A stretch of DNA of 64,000 nucleotides from Sorex araneus (GCF_027595985.1 NC_073305.1:86174626-86238625), one strand, 5' to 3'; shown: positions 1-12,584, counted from the first letter of the stretch. Notes: a model not told the origin generated them from the letters alone. Program-made: numbers and translations.

Positions 1-175
1 TGATCTGTCCTAAAATAAGTCAAAGATCATCATAATGAAACAGAATACTTTCTTCCTCACCATACAATGCTACCAAACTCATGTAAATGAAGTCAAAATA
101 TTTTTTCTCAGGAACTGTTCTACTGTTCCCCTTTACCTCTGCTATATGTCACAGGAAAAATATAGAATTCTTTTG
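1..175. other. Unassigned AT-rich sequence
   Basis: I see no gene, RNA or recognisable repeat in this short stretch before the antisense L1-type tail. Confidence 0.5.
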
Positions 176-690
176 CTTTTTAACTTTTAAAATTATTTGA
201 ATTTAATTAAAGTCTGTGATTTACAAAGTTATTGATAGTTGAGTTTTAGGCATATCATACATATTTCAATACCAATCATCAACAATGTCAATTTCCCTCT
301 ACCATTGTTCCCACATTCTCCCCCAGGCCCAGTCACCAACCCCTCACTGACAACACCCTTCTCTTGTCACCTTGACAGACATATTACAGAGTTCTGGTCG
401 TTGCAGATCTCATGTTTTCAGTGTTGCTGAGTCTGTGTTTTTGATATATAGTGATACCATTCTCCTATATCACCAGTATAACTAAAGCCCTGACCTCTGT
501 CCACCAATGACTTCCCTTTGTCTTCTTCCTGACTCGATTGATTTCTTTTCTACTCTGTCCTTCACATCTATAAACTCTGGGGTCAAGGGTGATCTAGGCA
601 TCCCTCTTTTACTATAATATATTTCCTCATTCATTTATTCTATATACCATGGATAATGAATGAGGTCCATTGTTGTTACTGAACTGTGCA
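176..690 (-). mobile_element. Antisense L1-type 3' end (old)
   Basis: The left edge is an A/T-rich run, followed by the antisense phrase GTGATTTACAAAGTT and a C-rich stretch (about 300-360). This is the reverse complement of a retroposon 3' UTR with its A-tail on the left. The same layout occurs at 27,364 and 38,685. The phrase GTGATCTAGG at about 588 recurs near 38,098, so the two regions share more than the tail. No reading frame survives. Family assignment is by pattern only. Confidence 0.5.
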
Positions 691-699
691 GGAGTAAGA

Positions 700-1275
700 G
701 AGTGGCATGAAACATCTGCAAGAGTGTCGAAAAAGTGGTTAGGAGGATGAGGAATCTCTAGCTCCCGGCACATCTTTTCAACTCTACTGTTCTTCCTGCA
801 CTAACATATGCCTCAGAGACCTGGCCCTACGCAAACAGGATGAGAATGCTATTCAGGTCTCCCAAAGAGGAATCAAAGGAGCTATGCTTGGAGTATCACG
901 TTTCACTCAAGTGAAAGAAGGAATCCAGAGTTCTGACCTTCGTTGACGATTAAGAATCAGGGACGCTCTCTCCTTTGCCATGGCGTCAAAAATCAGATGA
1001 GCTGGACACGAAATATGATTTAGAGATGGCCGCTGGAGTAGAGCTGTTACGAACTGGATTCCAGTGAACGTCAAAAGACCACGTGGCCGCCCAACTGCGA
1101 GATGGTCAGACTTAGTAGTCAAGACCCTGAATGAATGATTCAAGGCTCTTTGTGTTCCTGGAGTGAGCAGACGCCATTGGCCTACACTAGCATGTGACAG
1201 GGATGAATGGAGACGTTACTGGTACCCTTTCAAATCTACGAACAATGAGATGACAAGTGATACAAGTGAACTGAT
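700..1275 (+). mobile_element. RTE-clade LINE, 3' end (degenerate)
   Basis: Conceptual translation in shifting frames gives the C-terminal landmarks of RTE-type reverse transcriptases: a leucine/tyrosine-rich LTYAsET-like segment (about 800-825), AMLGVSRFTQV (about 880-915), a WAGH-like segment (about 995-1,010), DGRWSRAVTNWIP (about 1,027-1,065), KRPRGRPTARWSDLVVKTLNE (about 1,075-1,137) and RDEWRRYW (about 1,200-1,222). Stops and frameshifts interrupt it, so it is inactive. It ends in a short GATACAAGT-type repeat rather than poly(A), as expected of the RTE clade. A second copy of the same end is at 63,517. The last 65 bases resemble the tail of SINE type B. Confidence 0.8.
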
Positions 1276-1289
1276 ACCATGGATAAATG

Positions 1290-1665
1290 AAATCATTCCG
1301 TGCTTGTCTTTTCTCTGCTTTATTTCACTCAATGTATCTCCAGTATCTTCCAGTTCTAACCAAGTTGTGGCAAATAGCATAGTTTCATTATTTCTTGCAG
1401 TTGCAAAATATTCCATTGTATATGTATACTGTATCTTTATAATTCATTCATATATCATTAGACACCGAGGTTGATTCCATATCTTAGCTGTTGAATTAAG
1501 TGCAGTAGTGAAGAATGGTAGCTGCCCCCAAATTGAAATTGCTGGATCATATGGCAGTTCAATTCTAAGCTTACTAAAAACTCTACATTCTGTTTTTCAT
1601 ATGGGTTGAGATAGACCGCATTTTCACCAACAGTGAATGAGAGTTTCTTAGGCAAAACAGAATTT
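1290..1665 (-). mobile_element. Old L1 fragment, ORF2 C-terminus
   Basis: The minus strand encodes a MEYFATARNNE-like segment (about 1,416-1,380) matching the conserved 'MEYYAA' region near the end of L1 ORF2. Further into the fragment (about 1,530-1,650), the sequence aligns with the part of the two better-preserved L1s that surrounds 51,080-51,180. It is heavily diverged and probably predates the shrew-specific insertions. It abuts the RTE LINE on its left and a SINE on its right. Confidence 0.75.
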
Positions 1666-1685
1666 GTAATGATATATTTCAAAGT

Positions 1686-1857
1686 TTCAATTCTTCCATT
1701 CCTCTCTGAGAGCCTGGCAAGTTACCAAGAGTATCCCGCTCGACAGCAGAGACTGGCAAGCTGCTCGTGGCATATTCAATATGCCAAAAATTGTAACAAG
1801 TCTCACAATGGAGACGTTACTGGTGCCCACTCGAGCAAATCGATGAAATCGATGAAC
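1686..1857 (+). mobile_element. SINE type B, body and tail only
   Basis: The tRNA-like head is missing and the copy starts in the 'gagagcctggcaag' body. It keeps the type B landmarks: CATATTCAATATGCC, AGTCTCACAATGGAGACG and the RTE-like CTCGAGCAAATCGATGA. Near the end, ATCGATGAA is duplicated. Confidence 0.85.
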
Positions 1858-3000
1858 ATTTCAAAGTATCTGTCAGTGACTATTGAGGATTGTATTTAGG
1901 GTATACTTCTAATACTATATTTGGATGGTCTTAGAGACTTAATTTGTAATAGATCCCATGTGACTTTGTAAACTAGAATTGTACTTCAAATAATGAAACA
2001 ATTTGTGAATAAGCACATTTACTATCATGAAATTCTTCTAAACTATCATATAAAGGTGATGGTACTGGTTTAATTGGAAGGTTTGGGGTGTGATCTTGCT
2101 GAAGGACACATAATGAATAACTTAGTCGATACATCCTCATAGGATTCTTTTCAGACCTAAAGTCAAATTAAAAAGACCATCTTATACAACATATTCCATG
2201 AACACATTTTGGCTTAGTGCATCCAAGAAAGACATAAACCAAAATAGGAGCCAATTTTGCATTGGTCTCACCCTAACATCCTTTCCCCTCAATGTGTTTT
2301 AAAAGATCATTCAAATAAGCACAGAGCAGAAACCATGAATGCTGTGCAGTAGTCATTCAGTGAAAAACCAAATTAGCACTAATTATATTCTTGCTTGCTG
2401 TGGCTCAGCCAGTGTGACTTCATAGGGGAAAATGACATCAGTGGCACTAGGTGGCATCATTCTGACACATTTACAGGCCATTAGCCAGAGCTAATATCAT
2501 TTCAAAGGGCTTGTGTCAAAGTGGGGAAGCCCCCTAGGGGTGCGACTCAGCCCCATGTGATCTGTGAACAAAAATTCTGGGGTCCCAGTAAAGAACAAGG
2601 CTGACACTAAGGTTGGAGGTATCTTCCAAACTTTCCTCATTCCTTCAGTGCAGGCCATTCGGGGCAGATTGTGTCCTAAGGCTTGCAAAAAGCTCCTAAA
2701 ACTTTCTTTGGTGGGTTATGGGAAGAAGAGTCTTAGGAAGAGTTTATTAATGTATAGGTGGATCACAATTCTTTGTACTAAGTTAGAGGCCATGTAATAT
2801 AGAGGTTTCCTGGGGAAAATTCTCGATTATTTTGCTATTTGACTTTCAGACTTAGACTCCTCCACCTATATTTAAGGTTTCAAAAAGAAGGAGGTGAGTA
2901 CTTTGTTTCTGTGAACTAAAGGAAGTGGAAAATTGAAGAAAAAAACTGGGATTCAAAGAATTAAGGCAGCAGGAAAATCTGCTATTCAATGTAATTTTAG
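1858..3000. other. Unique sequence, no gene seen
   Basis: About 1.1 kb with no long frame of protein-like composition and no repeat I recognise. A GC-richer patch at 2,400-2,700 (TGACATCAGTGGC..., then AGGGGTGCGACTCAGCC) is the only part that looks compositionally distinct. No splice-bounded exon is convincing. Confidence 0.5.
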
Positions 3001-3150
3001 AAGCCGGAAGACAAGACACTTGCCTTGCATGTAGTTGACCCTGGTTTGATCTACAGAATCATATACAGCCACATGATTACTGCCTAGGAGTGATCCCTGT
3101 GCACAGAACCAGGAGTAAGACCTGAGCATAGCCAGGTGAGGTCTTAAAAC
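3001..3150 (+). mobile_element. SINE type A (old)
   Basis: Diverged sense copy: a CTTGCCTTGCATG box-A-side segment, a GGTTTGATCT box-B-like segment, then the type A body (AGGAGTGATCCCTGTG, AGCCAGGTGAGG). No clear TSD. Confidence 0.75.
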
Positions 3151-3445
3151 CAACTCTGAATAACCAAACACAAACACAAAGGAATACAAAGTCAGTCCAT
3201 AGGAGAGCAGTCTGGACATCCTAAAGAGGCTGCTAGACGTTCAGAAACCTAGATCTAATTCCAAGTTCTTTAGCTCAGAATCTACTCTTTATTAAATTTT
3301 CCAGGTGATTTCTGTGCAGGCTACTGTTGAAAACATTAGTATTGTCTTTTCTATACTACTGACAGCAAGGGGCTTTGTAAGTCTTATTATGACAATTTGG
3401 ATCACGTGTTTACAATAATGTTTACAATAAGTGTTCGGCTTTATG

Positions 3446-3619
3446 TTTTTTTTTCTTTTTGGGTCACACCTGGCGATGCAGGGGGGTTACTCCTGGCTCT
3501 GCACTCAGGAATTACTCCTCCTGACAATGCTCAGGAGACACATGGGATGCTGGGAATCGACCCCGGGTCGGCCATGTGCAAGGCAAATGCCCTACCTGCT
3601 GTGCTATTGCTCCAGCCTC
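3446..3619 (-). mobile_element. SINE type A
   Basis: Full-length antisense copy. Poly(T) and CTTTTTGGGTCACACC mark the reversed 3' end, and GTGCTATTGCTCCAGCC marks the reversed tRNA-like head. The insert CCTGACAATG within the body is local divergence. Confidence 0.92.
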
Positions 3620-4261
3620 TCAGTTTTATGGTTTTGATGAACACTCTTATTGTACCATCGCCACAGTATCCAAGACCTCCGCTAAAGTCCTAATGTTATC
3701 TACATTAGCTGTCCAAGTTTTCCTCGAACTCTCACCCATACATGCCAACCCAAATTCTATCACCCAGAGTTAAGTTCTTGTCATCGTTTGAAAACATATT
3801 TTGTTTTGTGATTTTTTTGTATGGTATTCTTTTAAAATCAACTTCTATGTTTAAGTTCTGAACATATAATAGTGTAAGCTTTCTCAGGGACAGCTCCCTA
3901 AGAAATCTTTTCTTATTTTTCCTTATCTCTCCTGTCATTATTATCTCCCCCTATCTCCTTTATACACCCAGCTCATACATCTCACTGTCACATTTATCTG
4001 GGTCATGCCAAGAAAAATGCCCAATAATTCATTAAGAATTAAATTGGAAAAGTACTCAACTTTGATCATATGAACTAAATCTAAACCTTGGTTTTGCAGA
4101 ATCCTGAAGAAGTCTTTTCATTTTTCTAATAACACCCATTTTCCTGGGTACAGAGATTAAATTAAGTAGTGTATATAAAATGACTTTATGAGCTATAAAG
4201 TATTAAAGATATGCCTAAGGTTTTATTCCCCTAGGGTCTATTTTTGAGTACATGCTACTCA
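3620..4261. other. Unique AT-rich sequence
   Basis: No gene or RNA is recognisable. The stretch is AT-rich with isolated pyrimidine runs (3,900-3,960). Confidence 0.5.
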
Positions 4262-4450
4262 TAAAAGGGGCAGTACTGTGTAAAAGTTAAGCACTTGGAC
4301 TCAGACCACTTTGCTCAGGTTCAAATCTTAGTGTTGCCACCTCTAAAGTTGACCATATTTGCCTCAGTTTCCTTACTTGTAAGGCTACCAATTTGCTGCC
4401 TTTATAGGGCTCTCAGGAGGACTGAAGTAATTAGCATGCATAACAAGGCT
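4262..4450 (+). mobile_element. MIR (ancient tRNA-derived SINE)
   Basis: The MIR core is recognisable in sense: AAGCACTTGGACTCAGACC, GGTTCAAATCTTAGTGTTGCC, then TTTGCCTCAGTTTCCTTACTTG followed by a degraded tail. MIRs are mammal-wide and predate placental radiation. Confidence 0.8.
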
Positions 4451-6243
4451 AAATAGACCTTGTAAATGTCAGTTACAATTACTACTTGTCTATAAATGTC
4501 CACATAGCAAATATCAGCTATGATCATTACTACAGAGCAGGTAAAGTTGTGTCTGGGAGCTTCGTGTGTGTTGCAAAGGAAACACAGAGCCATGGGAAAA
4601 ATGAATGAACAAGGTGCAAAAAGAGGCATTTAAATTGTGTAGAAGAAAGAAAAAGAGAGGAAAGAGAATAGAAGAGGGAGAAAGAGAAAGAGAGAGAAAT
4701 TGTCAAAAAAAGTCATATAAAATAAGAGGCAGTCTCAGTGAAAAGCAGTTTTTGAAAGACAAATGAAGTAGACTGTATATTATTTGTATGTTATTCCACA
4801 AAATTAAGCGGTGGGGTAGGTACCATCGCCACAGTTCAGATCCCTATCCATGCTGGGTATCTATATAGCCCCATCAGTGCTTGATAACCTACAAGTACAA
4901 AATTGGCACTATTGTGCATGAAGGTAAATTTTACACATTAAATAATCCAATCATCAAACCACATTCTTAAATTCATGTTGATAATAACATGATTTCACTC
5001 TATACAAGACAATTATGGAAATACATGAGGACATCTATCTTACATGTCCAGAAAGATCTCTGTTCGTTGGCATTTAATTCAAATTAATTCAATCATTCTT
5101 TTTCATTGTACTGATTTTTTTTTTTGCTTCCAGTCACAAATCCCAAGCCTACCATAACAATTCCATTTAGAAGTCTGTTAAATTCAGTCTTGGCCCTTTT
5201 CCTAGAACCCTGAGATTGTCTAATTCAACCCTTGATCCCAGATAAATCTGCCTGTGGTCTGCTTGACCTCATTCCTCTTTCCTGGGATCTTCCTCTGTCT
5301 AGTCTCATTTGAGGGGGTGTTTGAGTTTTGCCAGTGAACACAAATGACTTACTACATGGGGTATGTCAGGTAGAGAGTGCCAAGGAGTGGCTACAGGTAG
5401 AGTTTATGACTTAAAACAAGTAAAGGAGGCAGGGAGATCATCTCTTAGCATTACTATTTAAATAGCCAGTGCAGAAAGATTTTTATATTCTATAGAGATG
5501 CAAAAGCTATGACATAGATGATCGCATTAATGGGGAATAGGGAGGAATTTTGTGTGTGCGCGCACAGAGTATTTAAACATGCTTCTTCATACACTGCATG
5601 TTTAGAAAATTGTGTTTCACCATGCTCCGAAGAGAGTTTTTAAGACATACATGTCACAAACTCATTTTAGTATTACTCAGAATTCTTACTGCGTAATTGT
5701 AAAGCTATGAACTGACGGTACAGTTTCCTGTCTTGGATGTATGTGTGGGCTACCTTGTTCAAAGCGTCAATGAATAGAAGCTTAAAGAAACAAAAGTGTT
5801 TTTTTTTTTTTTCAAAACATGTCATTAGTTTCCATATACTCTAGACAACCAACCCTCTCTGGGTAACACTAGCTTGTGATTTTCTAGACAGTTGATGACC
5901 TGTTTGCTCACTCTTCTGTCCTAGCCTCATGGAGACATGGAGCTTCTGCTTTCTGGGATTTAAACAGCCTCCTCCAAGTTCCTTGTGTGTTTGTTCCATG
6001 TCACAGGTTGCAAACTGATTTAAAAGATGATCTTTCATAAGGATACAAATAGAATTCTCCCGTGTCATGCATGTGCCAAGACTAAAGAAGTCTGGTAGAA
6101 AAGTGACAATGTCATGGTTTTAAAAAGAGGAAAAACAAAACTAGTTCTAGAAGAGTTATCATTCAGTGAATTATAAATGTCATTTTTCCCTTTGTACTAA
6201 AAACCTTTATGTTTACTGTTCTGTTAGTTTGTATTTTGTGTGT
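4451..6243. other. Unique sequence, no gene seen
   Basis: It includes a purine-rich patch (4,640-4,700, GAGA/GAAA runs), a poly(T) run (5,801-5,811) and a short alternating TGTGTGCGCGCACA at 5,551. An open minus-strand frame of 75 codons (5,841-6,068) has no recognisable domain. Confidence 0.5.
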
Positions 6244-6411
6244 TGTTTTGGTTTGGGGGCCACAGCCAGTGATGCTCAGGGGTTACTCCTGGCTCTGCAA
6301 ACAGGAGGTACTCCTGGTAGTGTTCAGGGGACCATATGGGATACTGGGAATCACATCCAAATGGGCTGCATAAGGCAAATACCCTATCCGGTGTACTGTT
6401 GTCCCAGCACC
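6244..6411 (-). mobile_element. SINE type A (moderately old)
   Basis: Antisense copy with GGGGCCACAGCCAGTGATG at the reversed 3' end and GTCCCAGCACC at the reversed head. CpG positions are mostly decayed to TG/CA, suggesting greater age than the copies near 57 kb. Confidence 0.88.
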
Positions 6412-9400
6412 TCTCTTCACTTCTGAGGTTTTTTCACTGCCCCAAATGTAGAGGAATTTTATTTTGCAAAAATAGTTCTATGATGAGCAAATAATGCTAC
6501 CATGGTATGTTCTCCTCATCTTAGATTTGGCTAGGTGTCTGAAATTCTGTTTCTTAATTTTTCTTAGAGGTGAATTGGTAGTTTTACAATTAATGAGATC
6601 AGTAGTAAAAGGAAAGCTAACATATTAAGGTGTTTAAGACTTGGTTACCTGGAACAAAATTTTACAAGGAAGTTCTTACAGGAACAGATATCCTATTATC
6701 ATGAGAGTGAGTGAGAGGGATAAATCGAGACTCAATTCTTTAGAAATCACATTTTACAATACATGGAGCAAAATTATACGGAAGGCTGAGGAAGTACCAC
6801 CCAGTTTGTCATTCTTAGATGTTAATTAGATTAGCAACACCATTTCAGGAATACTCTAAAAATAATTATGCATATGAAACTTAATGGAATCTGTGTTTGA
6901 AATATTTAAATATTTCACAAATGAGTCCAAACAAATCCACAGCACCATGGAGAAATCAGTTGATAGGGACACGGAAAATGATGATTTCTAAACCGTGTGC
7001 TTGGGTGCTTGGGTAAGGAATAACTTAGTAACATGTGCTGACACTTTATCCACAAAAGTTCTAGGAGGCAGTTTTGAAAGTGCTTGTCCAACACATAGAT
7101 TCCTGTGCCCAGAGGGAGCCGGAAGTAGTCAAGTGATGCAAATGATGGGATAAATAATTACTTCTCTTCTCATTCATGAAAATTCTTTCTCTGATTACAC
7201 CCAGAATATTTTGCTATTAAACTAAGAACAAGATAAAAAGGAACGGAGGATGAAACTAATGAGAGACCTCGCCTTTGTTTCTTAAGTAATCTTCAATATA
7301 CACGATTACAAGTCATTCACATACATTTCAAGATATCCTTGTGTTTTTTTTTTTTCTTTCATTCAAGAAGTGTGTCCTCCCTGTCTCTTTGCTCCTCACC
7401 TCTCTATCCCTGACTCTCCTGAATTATTCAATGTTTTTCCCCGGTTAATCTAAATTAAAGTTGTTGTGGCGTGTTTTATTTTTTTTAAGGGGGATGGTAG
7501 AAAACTAAAAATAGTCGCCACAGCCAGGATATATTACACCAACTGCTTTTGCCTCTGGTGGTTATGGAGTTTCCTTTGTTGTCTTGTTTGATTGTTTCAT
7601 TTATATGGCAGGTTAGACAGCAACAGACTTCTGTTATTGCCTTTTCTCGGTGGTGGATTTTTTAGGCTCAGATCCCCCTAAGGCAGCCACTCCCTACCCA
7701 CAGCTGGTGACAAGAGGTGCTGTCTCTCTCAATACTTACACCTACTGGAGAAAGAGCAACAGAAAAGCTATTAAGTGGCAGAGAGTGTCTCCATTTTTAA
7801 CTGTTTAGAGAGAGACATAGGAGAGAGAGGAGAGGAACTGATTAAAAAATGGCTGAGAGAGATCATTGGCCAAGTTGCATCTTCTAGATTCTTTAGGCAC
7901 CATTTCTGCAGATACTTGAGGGCGTTTTTCCTTTGTTCTTGTCTTCTTACCATTGACTTCATTATCTCCTTTAAAGGTATTCCGATTTTTCCTGTCATTT
8001 CTCCAACATCAGAAATATTTTCCATCAAATTGCAATAGAAATGTATTAAAGTGGAGACACTTGAATGGGGGAGATTTGGGTTTTTTTCCCCTTTTTTTCC
8101 TTTTTTTTTTTTTTTAGTAGAGGGTAAGAGGCTCAGAAATTCAATCCTTGAGGCTATTTTTGAAAGTTCTCCCAGGAAACTTTGGGCCATTAGCTACTTT
8201 CTAATTTTCCATTACTCTTTTAGTTAATGCATTCACAGAACGTCATCCTTAGCATAAAATTGGACATGAGGAGATTTATGAAGGAAATGGGAAGTGAAAC
8301 TTGGTAAAATTAAACAGATTTGATGATTCTTGTCTTGCACTGCAGCAAACGATTTAGCCCTGCTGTTTGAGAGGAAACCCCAAAGAATCTTGGCCATTAC
8401 AAGAGAGTTTCTACCTTTCAATTTTGTTTCCTTTCAGCATCATAGCTGCCTTTCATTTTCAATTAAGTCCACAAAGCAGAAAGCCAATGTACAAAGCTTC
8501 CAGATGTTCAGTTACATTGTTTAGTTTATTTTTGTTAAGGGATCTATATGTAAGGTGAGAACACATAAGGCAAAGAAGACTTAGTCTTCAAAGTAGTCTG
8601 TGACCAAGACCAACTAAAATATCTACTATGTGTATAGAACAGAAATGTATGACCATAAGCCAGCGTGCGTATATATTTTAAAATTTTAACCTTATTCAAT
8701 TGAGTTTTTATAGGAGGGAAGTACCCTTAGTAGCCAGGATCCAGAATTTAAAATCATAACAACGGCAACAACAAAAAAATGATGGCAACTGTCCAGAGGA
8801 TTATGAAAGGAGGGCATGAAACTTTCCCTTGTAATAACAATGCAAGTCTCCAGGTGACTAAGAGCCAGCAGTAATTTCTGAAGATCAAGGAGTCTGAGGT
8901 AGGGAGAACTAACCTGGGTGTGGTGGTATTATCCCTGGGAATTAAAAAATGAGTAAGATTTAGTAAGTGTTAGAGACAAAAGTAGGAATTTTAAAGTTTC
9001 GCCCTTCTTTGAAAACTCCAAACCTCTCTCTCCGTTTTTCAGATAATACTTGCAATCCTATTTCCTCATTTGAAGAAACCTACTGGGTTCCAATAGTCTC
9101 AGCGCAAAGAGAATGAAAACCTCACAGCCTAGAACACCAATAAGAAAAGGCCCCGCAATAGTCTGTTTCCAGTCTCAGTTCTGTTCATGACTAGGCCATA
9201 ATGGGATTAGGTAAAATGTTCAAATTGCCAATCCCTGTCCCAAAGACAAATTCTTGAGAACTTGCTGAGTACCGTATAAATAACTTCAGCAGCATTGCAT
9301 GAGACAGGAGAGAGACATTTTTTTTAAGAAGTATATTTCATTTTTTGGACATACAATTCAAAAGTTCTGATGAAGTACTTTCCAAAATAATATTTATTGA

Positions 9401-9864
9401 TATTTGTAAAATAAAAGTAAATTCTTACTTTTTCTCTCTACATATTATGTAAAAAAGGTTGTCTTTTGTTTCATAGAGTTACGAAACAAATTAGCTGTTT
9501 AAAAACACAAATTTTGTTTGGTGGAAAACTATTAAAATACGGACTGAAAATACGTTTTATAGTATTAAATCTTTTAAAATATTTTAATAACATAGCTTCT
9601 TGTTTGGAATCTTTGTACTATACACCTAAGCAATAATTATGTTTTAAAACATTTTTGTTTGCAGAGATACATTCTTGATGTAGATTGTTTATTCTCAACA
9701 AATAAAAAGTCAAACGGGAGATAATAAATGTCTCCAGTGTTTGTTCTTAAGGACTAAGATCTGTTCATAGAATTCTGATCAGGTGATCAGAAAAATGCTC
9801 CCTGAGGATTCTGGGAAATCGTTGCGGAGAGGTGGTGATATGGTGTTCTAAAGGGCACACAGAG
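6412..9864. other. Unique sequence, no gene seen
   Basis: A 3.4-kb interval largely free of recognised repeats. It holds poly(T) runs (7,345; 8,100) and a minus-strand open frame of 139 codons (7,771-8,190) that is Lys/Ser-rich and runs through a poly(A)-derived lysine string. It has no domain and no supported promoter, so I do not call it a gene. Confidence 0.5.
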
Positions 9865-10085
9865 CGGCAGGCACCTGAACTGAAAAGCATCTTCTCACTT
9901 TCAGGTTGTGTGACCTTTTGAAACTGACCTAAATTCACCGGGCCTCACTTTTCTCATCTGTAAAATTGGGAAAATGATAGTTTCCACCCACAAGAATATT
10001 TGAAAGATGAATTAATTGGTATTTTAAAGGGATTAGAATAGTGCTTACCAGATTTACATTTAATAATCATTAGTTATATTCTCCT
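9865..10085 (+). mobile_element. MIR
   Basis: Well-preserved sense MIR: GTGTGACCTTTTGAAACTGACC, CCGGGCCTCACTTTTCTCATCTG, AAAATTGGGAAAATGATAG, then GATTAGAATAGTGCTTACC. One of the clearest ancient repeats in the window. Confidence 0.9.
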
Positions 10086-10941
10086 TAATAATTTCCATTT
10101 AAGTGAAAACACCATTTTTTTTCCTTAGATCTCATATAAATGTATGCATCCTGACATCCAAGAGTAAAAATGATTCCTAAGCATATAGTGGTTAAAATTT
10201 CAGTTTTTTTTCCTCTTGGATGATCAACTGCCAGTGGCTAAATCACATGTGTGTTTATAGAATCTAAGAGCCAAAATGCAAATGTTGTTCTTATTTGCAT
10301 ATGTCCAAGCTCCACCTTCTTTAAGGATTTAGATAATTACTTTTAAATACAGTAGAAACTGACATCATTGCCACCTTTTAAAATAGGAGTTTCCTGGAAC
10401 ACTTTTATAGACCCCATGATTTGGAAATGCAGGCCAACAGTATCTGTAGATTTGAATGCAGCTTACAGAATCTTAGGAAAGCATGGTTTGATTTTGGCTC
10501 TATGTAGGTAGAAATTTCCATTCTGTTCTACTTACTTTTAGCACCACTCTGTGGAGCTGTGTTATCTATGGACTATTGGAACCCATCTCATTCTTCTTCC
10601 GTAAGACAATATTTAAATACTTGGTGGTAATCATATTATTCCAAAATTTCCCTTTTCCTTGGTAAACATCATAACTATTATCAATCTTGCTTTGCACAGG
10701 AGTTTTCCAAATCCTAAATTAGTTCATGTGTGATTTTTAAGTCTCAGTTCGTAGTAGATTGCATGCTTTGGTGATATTATGCTAAACAAATGCAATGTCT
10801 GTTCTCAAAGAAAATATATTTCATGACCAAATTTATTCACATTCCCCTTATTTTCTGCCTCGAACTCAGAAACATACTTGAGTGGTGATGTCTGAATTGT
10901 GTCTAGCTTTTGTGAGGACCAGAGCTTACCACCATGAAGCT
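10086..10941. other. Unique AT-rich sequence
   Basis: No gene, RNA gene or recognisable repeat. It ends at the TSD of the following SINE. Confidence 0.5.
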
Positions 10942-10959
10942 TGATAAATATCCAAACTT

Positions 10960-11145
10960 TCTTTTTCTTTTTATTTTTTTGGCTTTTTGGGTCACACCCA
11001 GCGATGCACAGGGGCTACTCCTGGTTCTTCTCTAAGGAATTAACTCCTGGCAGTGCTCAGGGGACCATATGGGATGCTGCGAATCGAACCCGGGTCAGCC
11101 ACAGGCAAGGCAAATGCTCTACCCACTGTGATATTGCTCCAGCCC
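10960..11145 (-). mobile_element. SINE type A with TSD
   Basis: Antisense full-length copy. The TSD TGATAAATATCCAAACTT (10,942-10,959) is repeated as TGATAAATACCAAAACTT from 11,146, with one gap and one change. This defines the element ends and shows an endonuclease-primed insertion at a T-rich site. Confidence 0.95.
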
Positions 11146-11162
11146 TGATAAATACCAAAACT

Positions 11163-12504
11163 TACATATTCTGTGCTTAGCCATATCTCTCTCATCTGTG
11201 CTTTAGCATTTTGTTTTTTAAACACTTTACAGTTGTTTCCAATAAAATTTTTCTTTATTTTCTAATTTTACCTACTAAAATTTAATCTATTAATCCCTAA
11301 TTACCAACATTTTGAAAATATTTAAAATAGTTTGGTTATTACAATAATTCAGTAACTTAGATCATCAATGTTGGACAGAATAGTCCAGAACGAAGTCATG
11401 CCCTGTAGCACTATTCTACTGTACTTCTATTTGCATGCTGACTATGTCTCGTGTTTAATCCCTGGTCCTCACACTGTTTACAAGGTTCTTATTTGAGACT
11501 TTTTCAGACATACTCCCGAAGTCTCACTTCTATGTCAATAACATTTCTCTAATACTTGATCTAAGGAGACTATTAAGAAAGAACTAGAGATTGAAGAAAC
11601 TTAATATTTTGTTGAACCCATGTTGGTTCTTAATGATCATAGAGATATTCTTCAGGGATTCCTAAAGTAGCTCTTTAATTAAAAAGTCCTCATGGTTTTG
11701 TGGTGTAGGGATATACCAAAATCAAGTGCTTTAATAGGTTTTCTGCAAAACCTTTCCATATGACACTGAAAAAAATCACCTTAGCTTTTCAAAGCGATTA
11801 GTCTTGTTGCATCTTTTTCACTCTCTTAAAATTCCCTTAAAATCAGGGATTACAGAGTAGTCATCTAAAAACTGTCAATGCTCCCTGCAGAGCTACAGAC
11901 CAGGGTAAACCTTGTAAACACTGATAGAAATCAACTTTTGCCTTAGTTTTATCATAGTTAATAATCATCACAATAGTTTTGTGCTTTGCATTTTATCCAG
12001 GGACTCTGAACCAGCCAAATGAGTCTTATTTAATTAAGTCTTAGCTCAACCCCATGAGGAGAACTGAGAAGCTGCGAAATTGGCTTAATTTTCCTATAGG
12101 TAAGGAGACCGAGCAGAAGAGCAGTGCAGTGTGCGTGCAGGAGGAGACAAGCTGGAAGGTGAAGCAGAGATTTGGGATTGGCGGCAGGTGTGCGCTGAAA
12201 CCTTTCTAACCAGCCAGCAGCTACATCTGGAGCAATGTTCCCATTTGCATCCTGAAATGTTGCTGTGGAATTTTATTTGTCATACCAAAACCTTAGCAAT
12301 GTTCCATAAGATTCAGTGCTCTGGATGGGATTTTAAATATGCCAAAGAAAAATGTTGATACATAACCATCTTCATTGTCAGTTTTGATCTCAGACCCCAT
12401 TCTACCTCATGTCCCTGCAGCTGCAAGTGACGTGGTGGTCCTGGAAAAGTCATGGTCCTCTGTAGTTCAAGGATGACCAGGGTTATTGTGGCCTGGCACA
12501 AAAG

Positions 12505-12505
<1 letters not shown>
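11163..12505. other. Unique sequence, possible MIR trace
   Basis: No gene. The stretch 11,935-12,070 has weak antisense-MIR character (GTGCTTTGCATTTTATCC, ACCCCATGAGGAGAACTGA), but I would not annotate it firmly. Confidence 0.4.
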
Positions 12506-12581
<76 letters not shown>

Positions 12582-12584
12582 CGC
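12506..12584. repeat. (GT)n then (GC)n microsatellite
   Basis: About 33 GT units run without interruption to 12,572 and are followed by six GC units to 12,584. Alternating purine-pyrimidine DNA of this kind is the classic Z-DNA-forming composition, and the GC block is its strongest part. The tract is likely to be length-polymorphic. Confidence 0.97.

Noticed and set aside
7771..8190. 139-codon minus-strand frame as a small gene
   Set aside because: A lysine string comes from an A-run, there is no domain or promoter, and the codon pattern is unremarkable.
10941..11180. Recurrent short peptides with a HPAMHRGYSWLL-like motif, seen here and at about ten other places
   Set aside because: All are translations of the antisense type A SINE, not a gene family.
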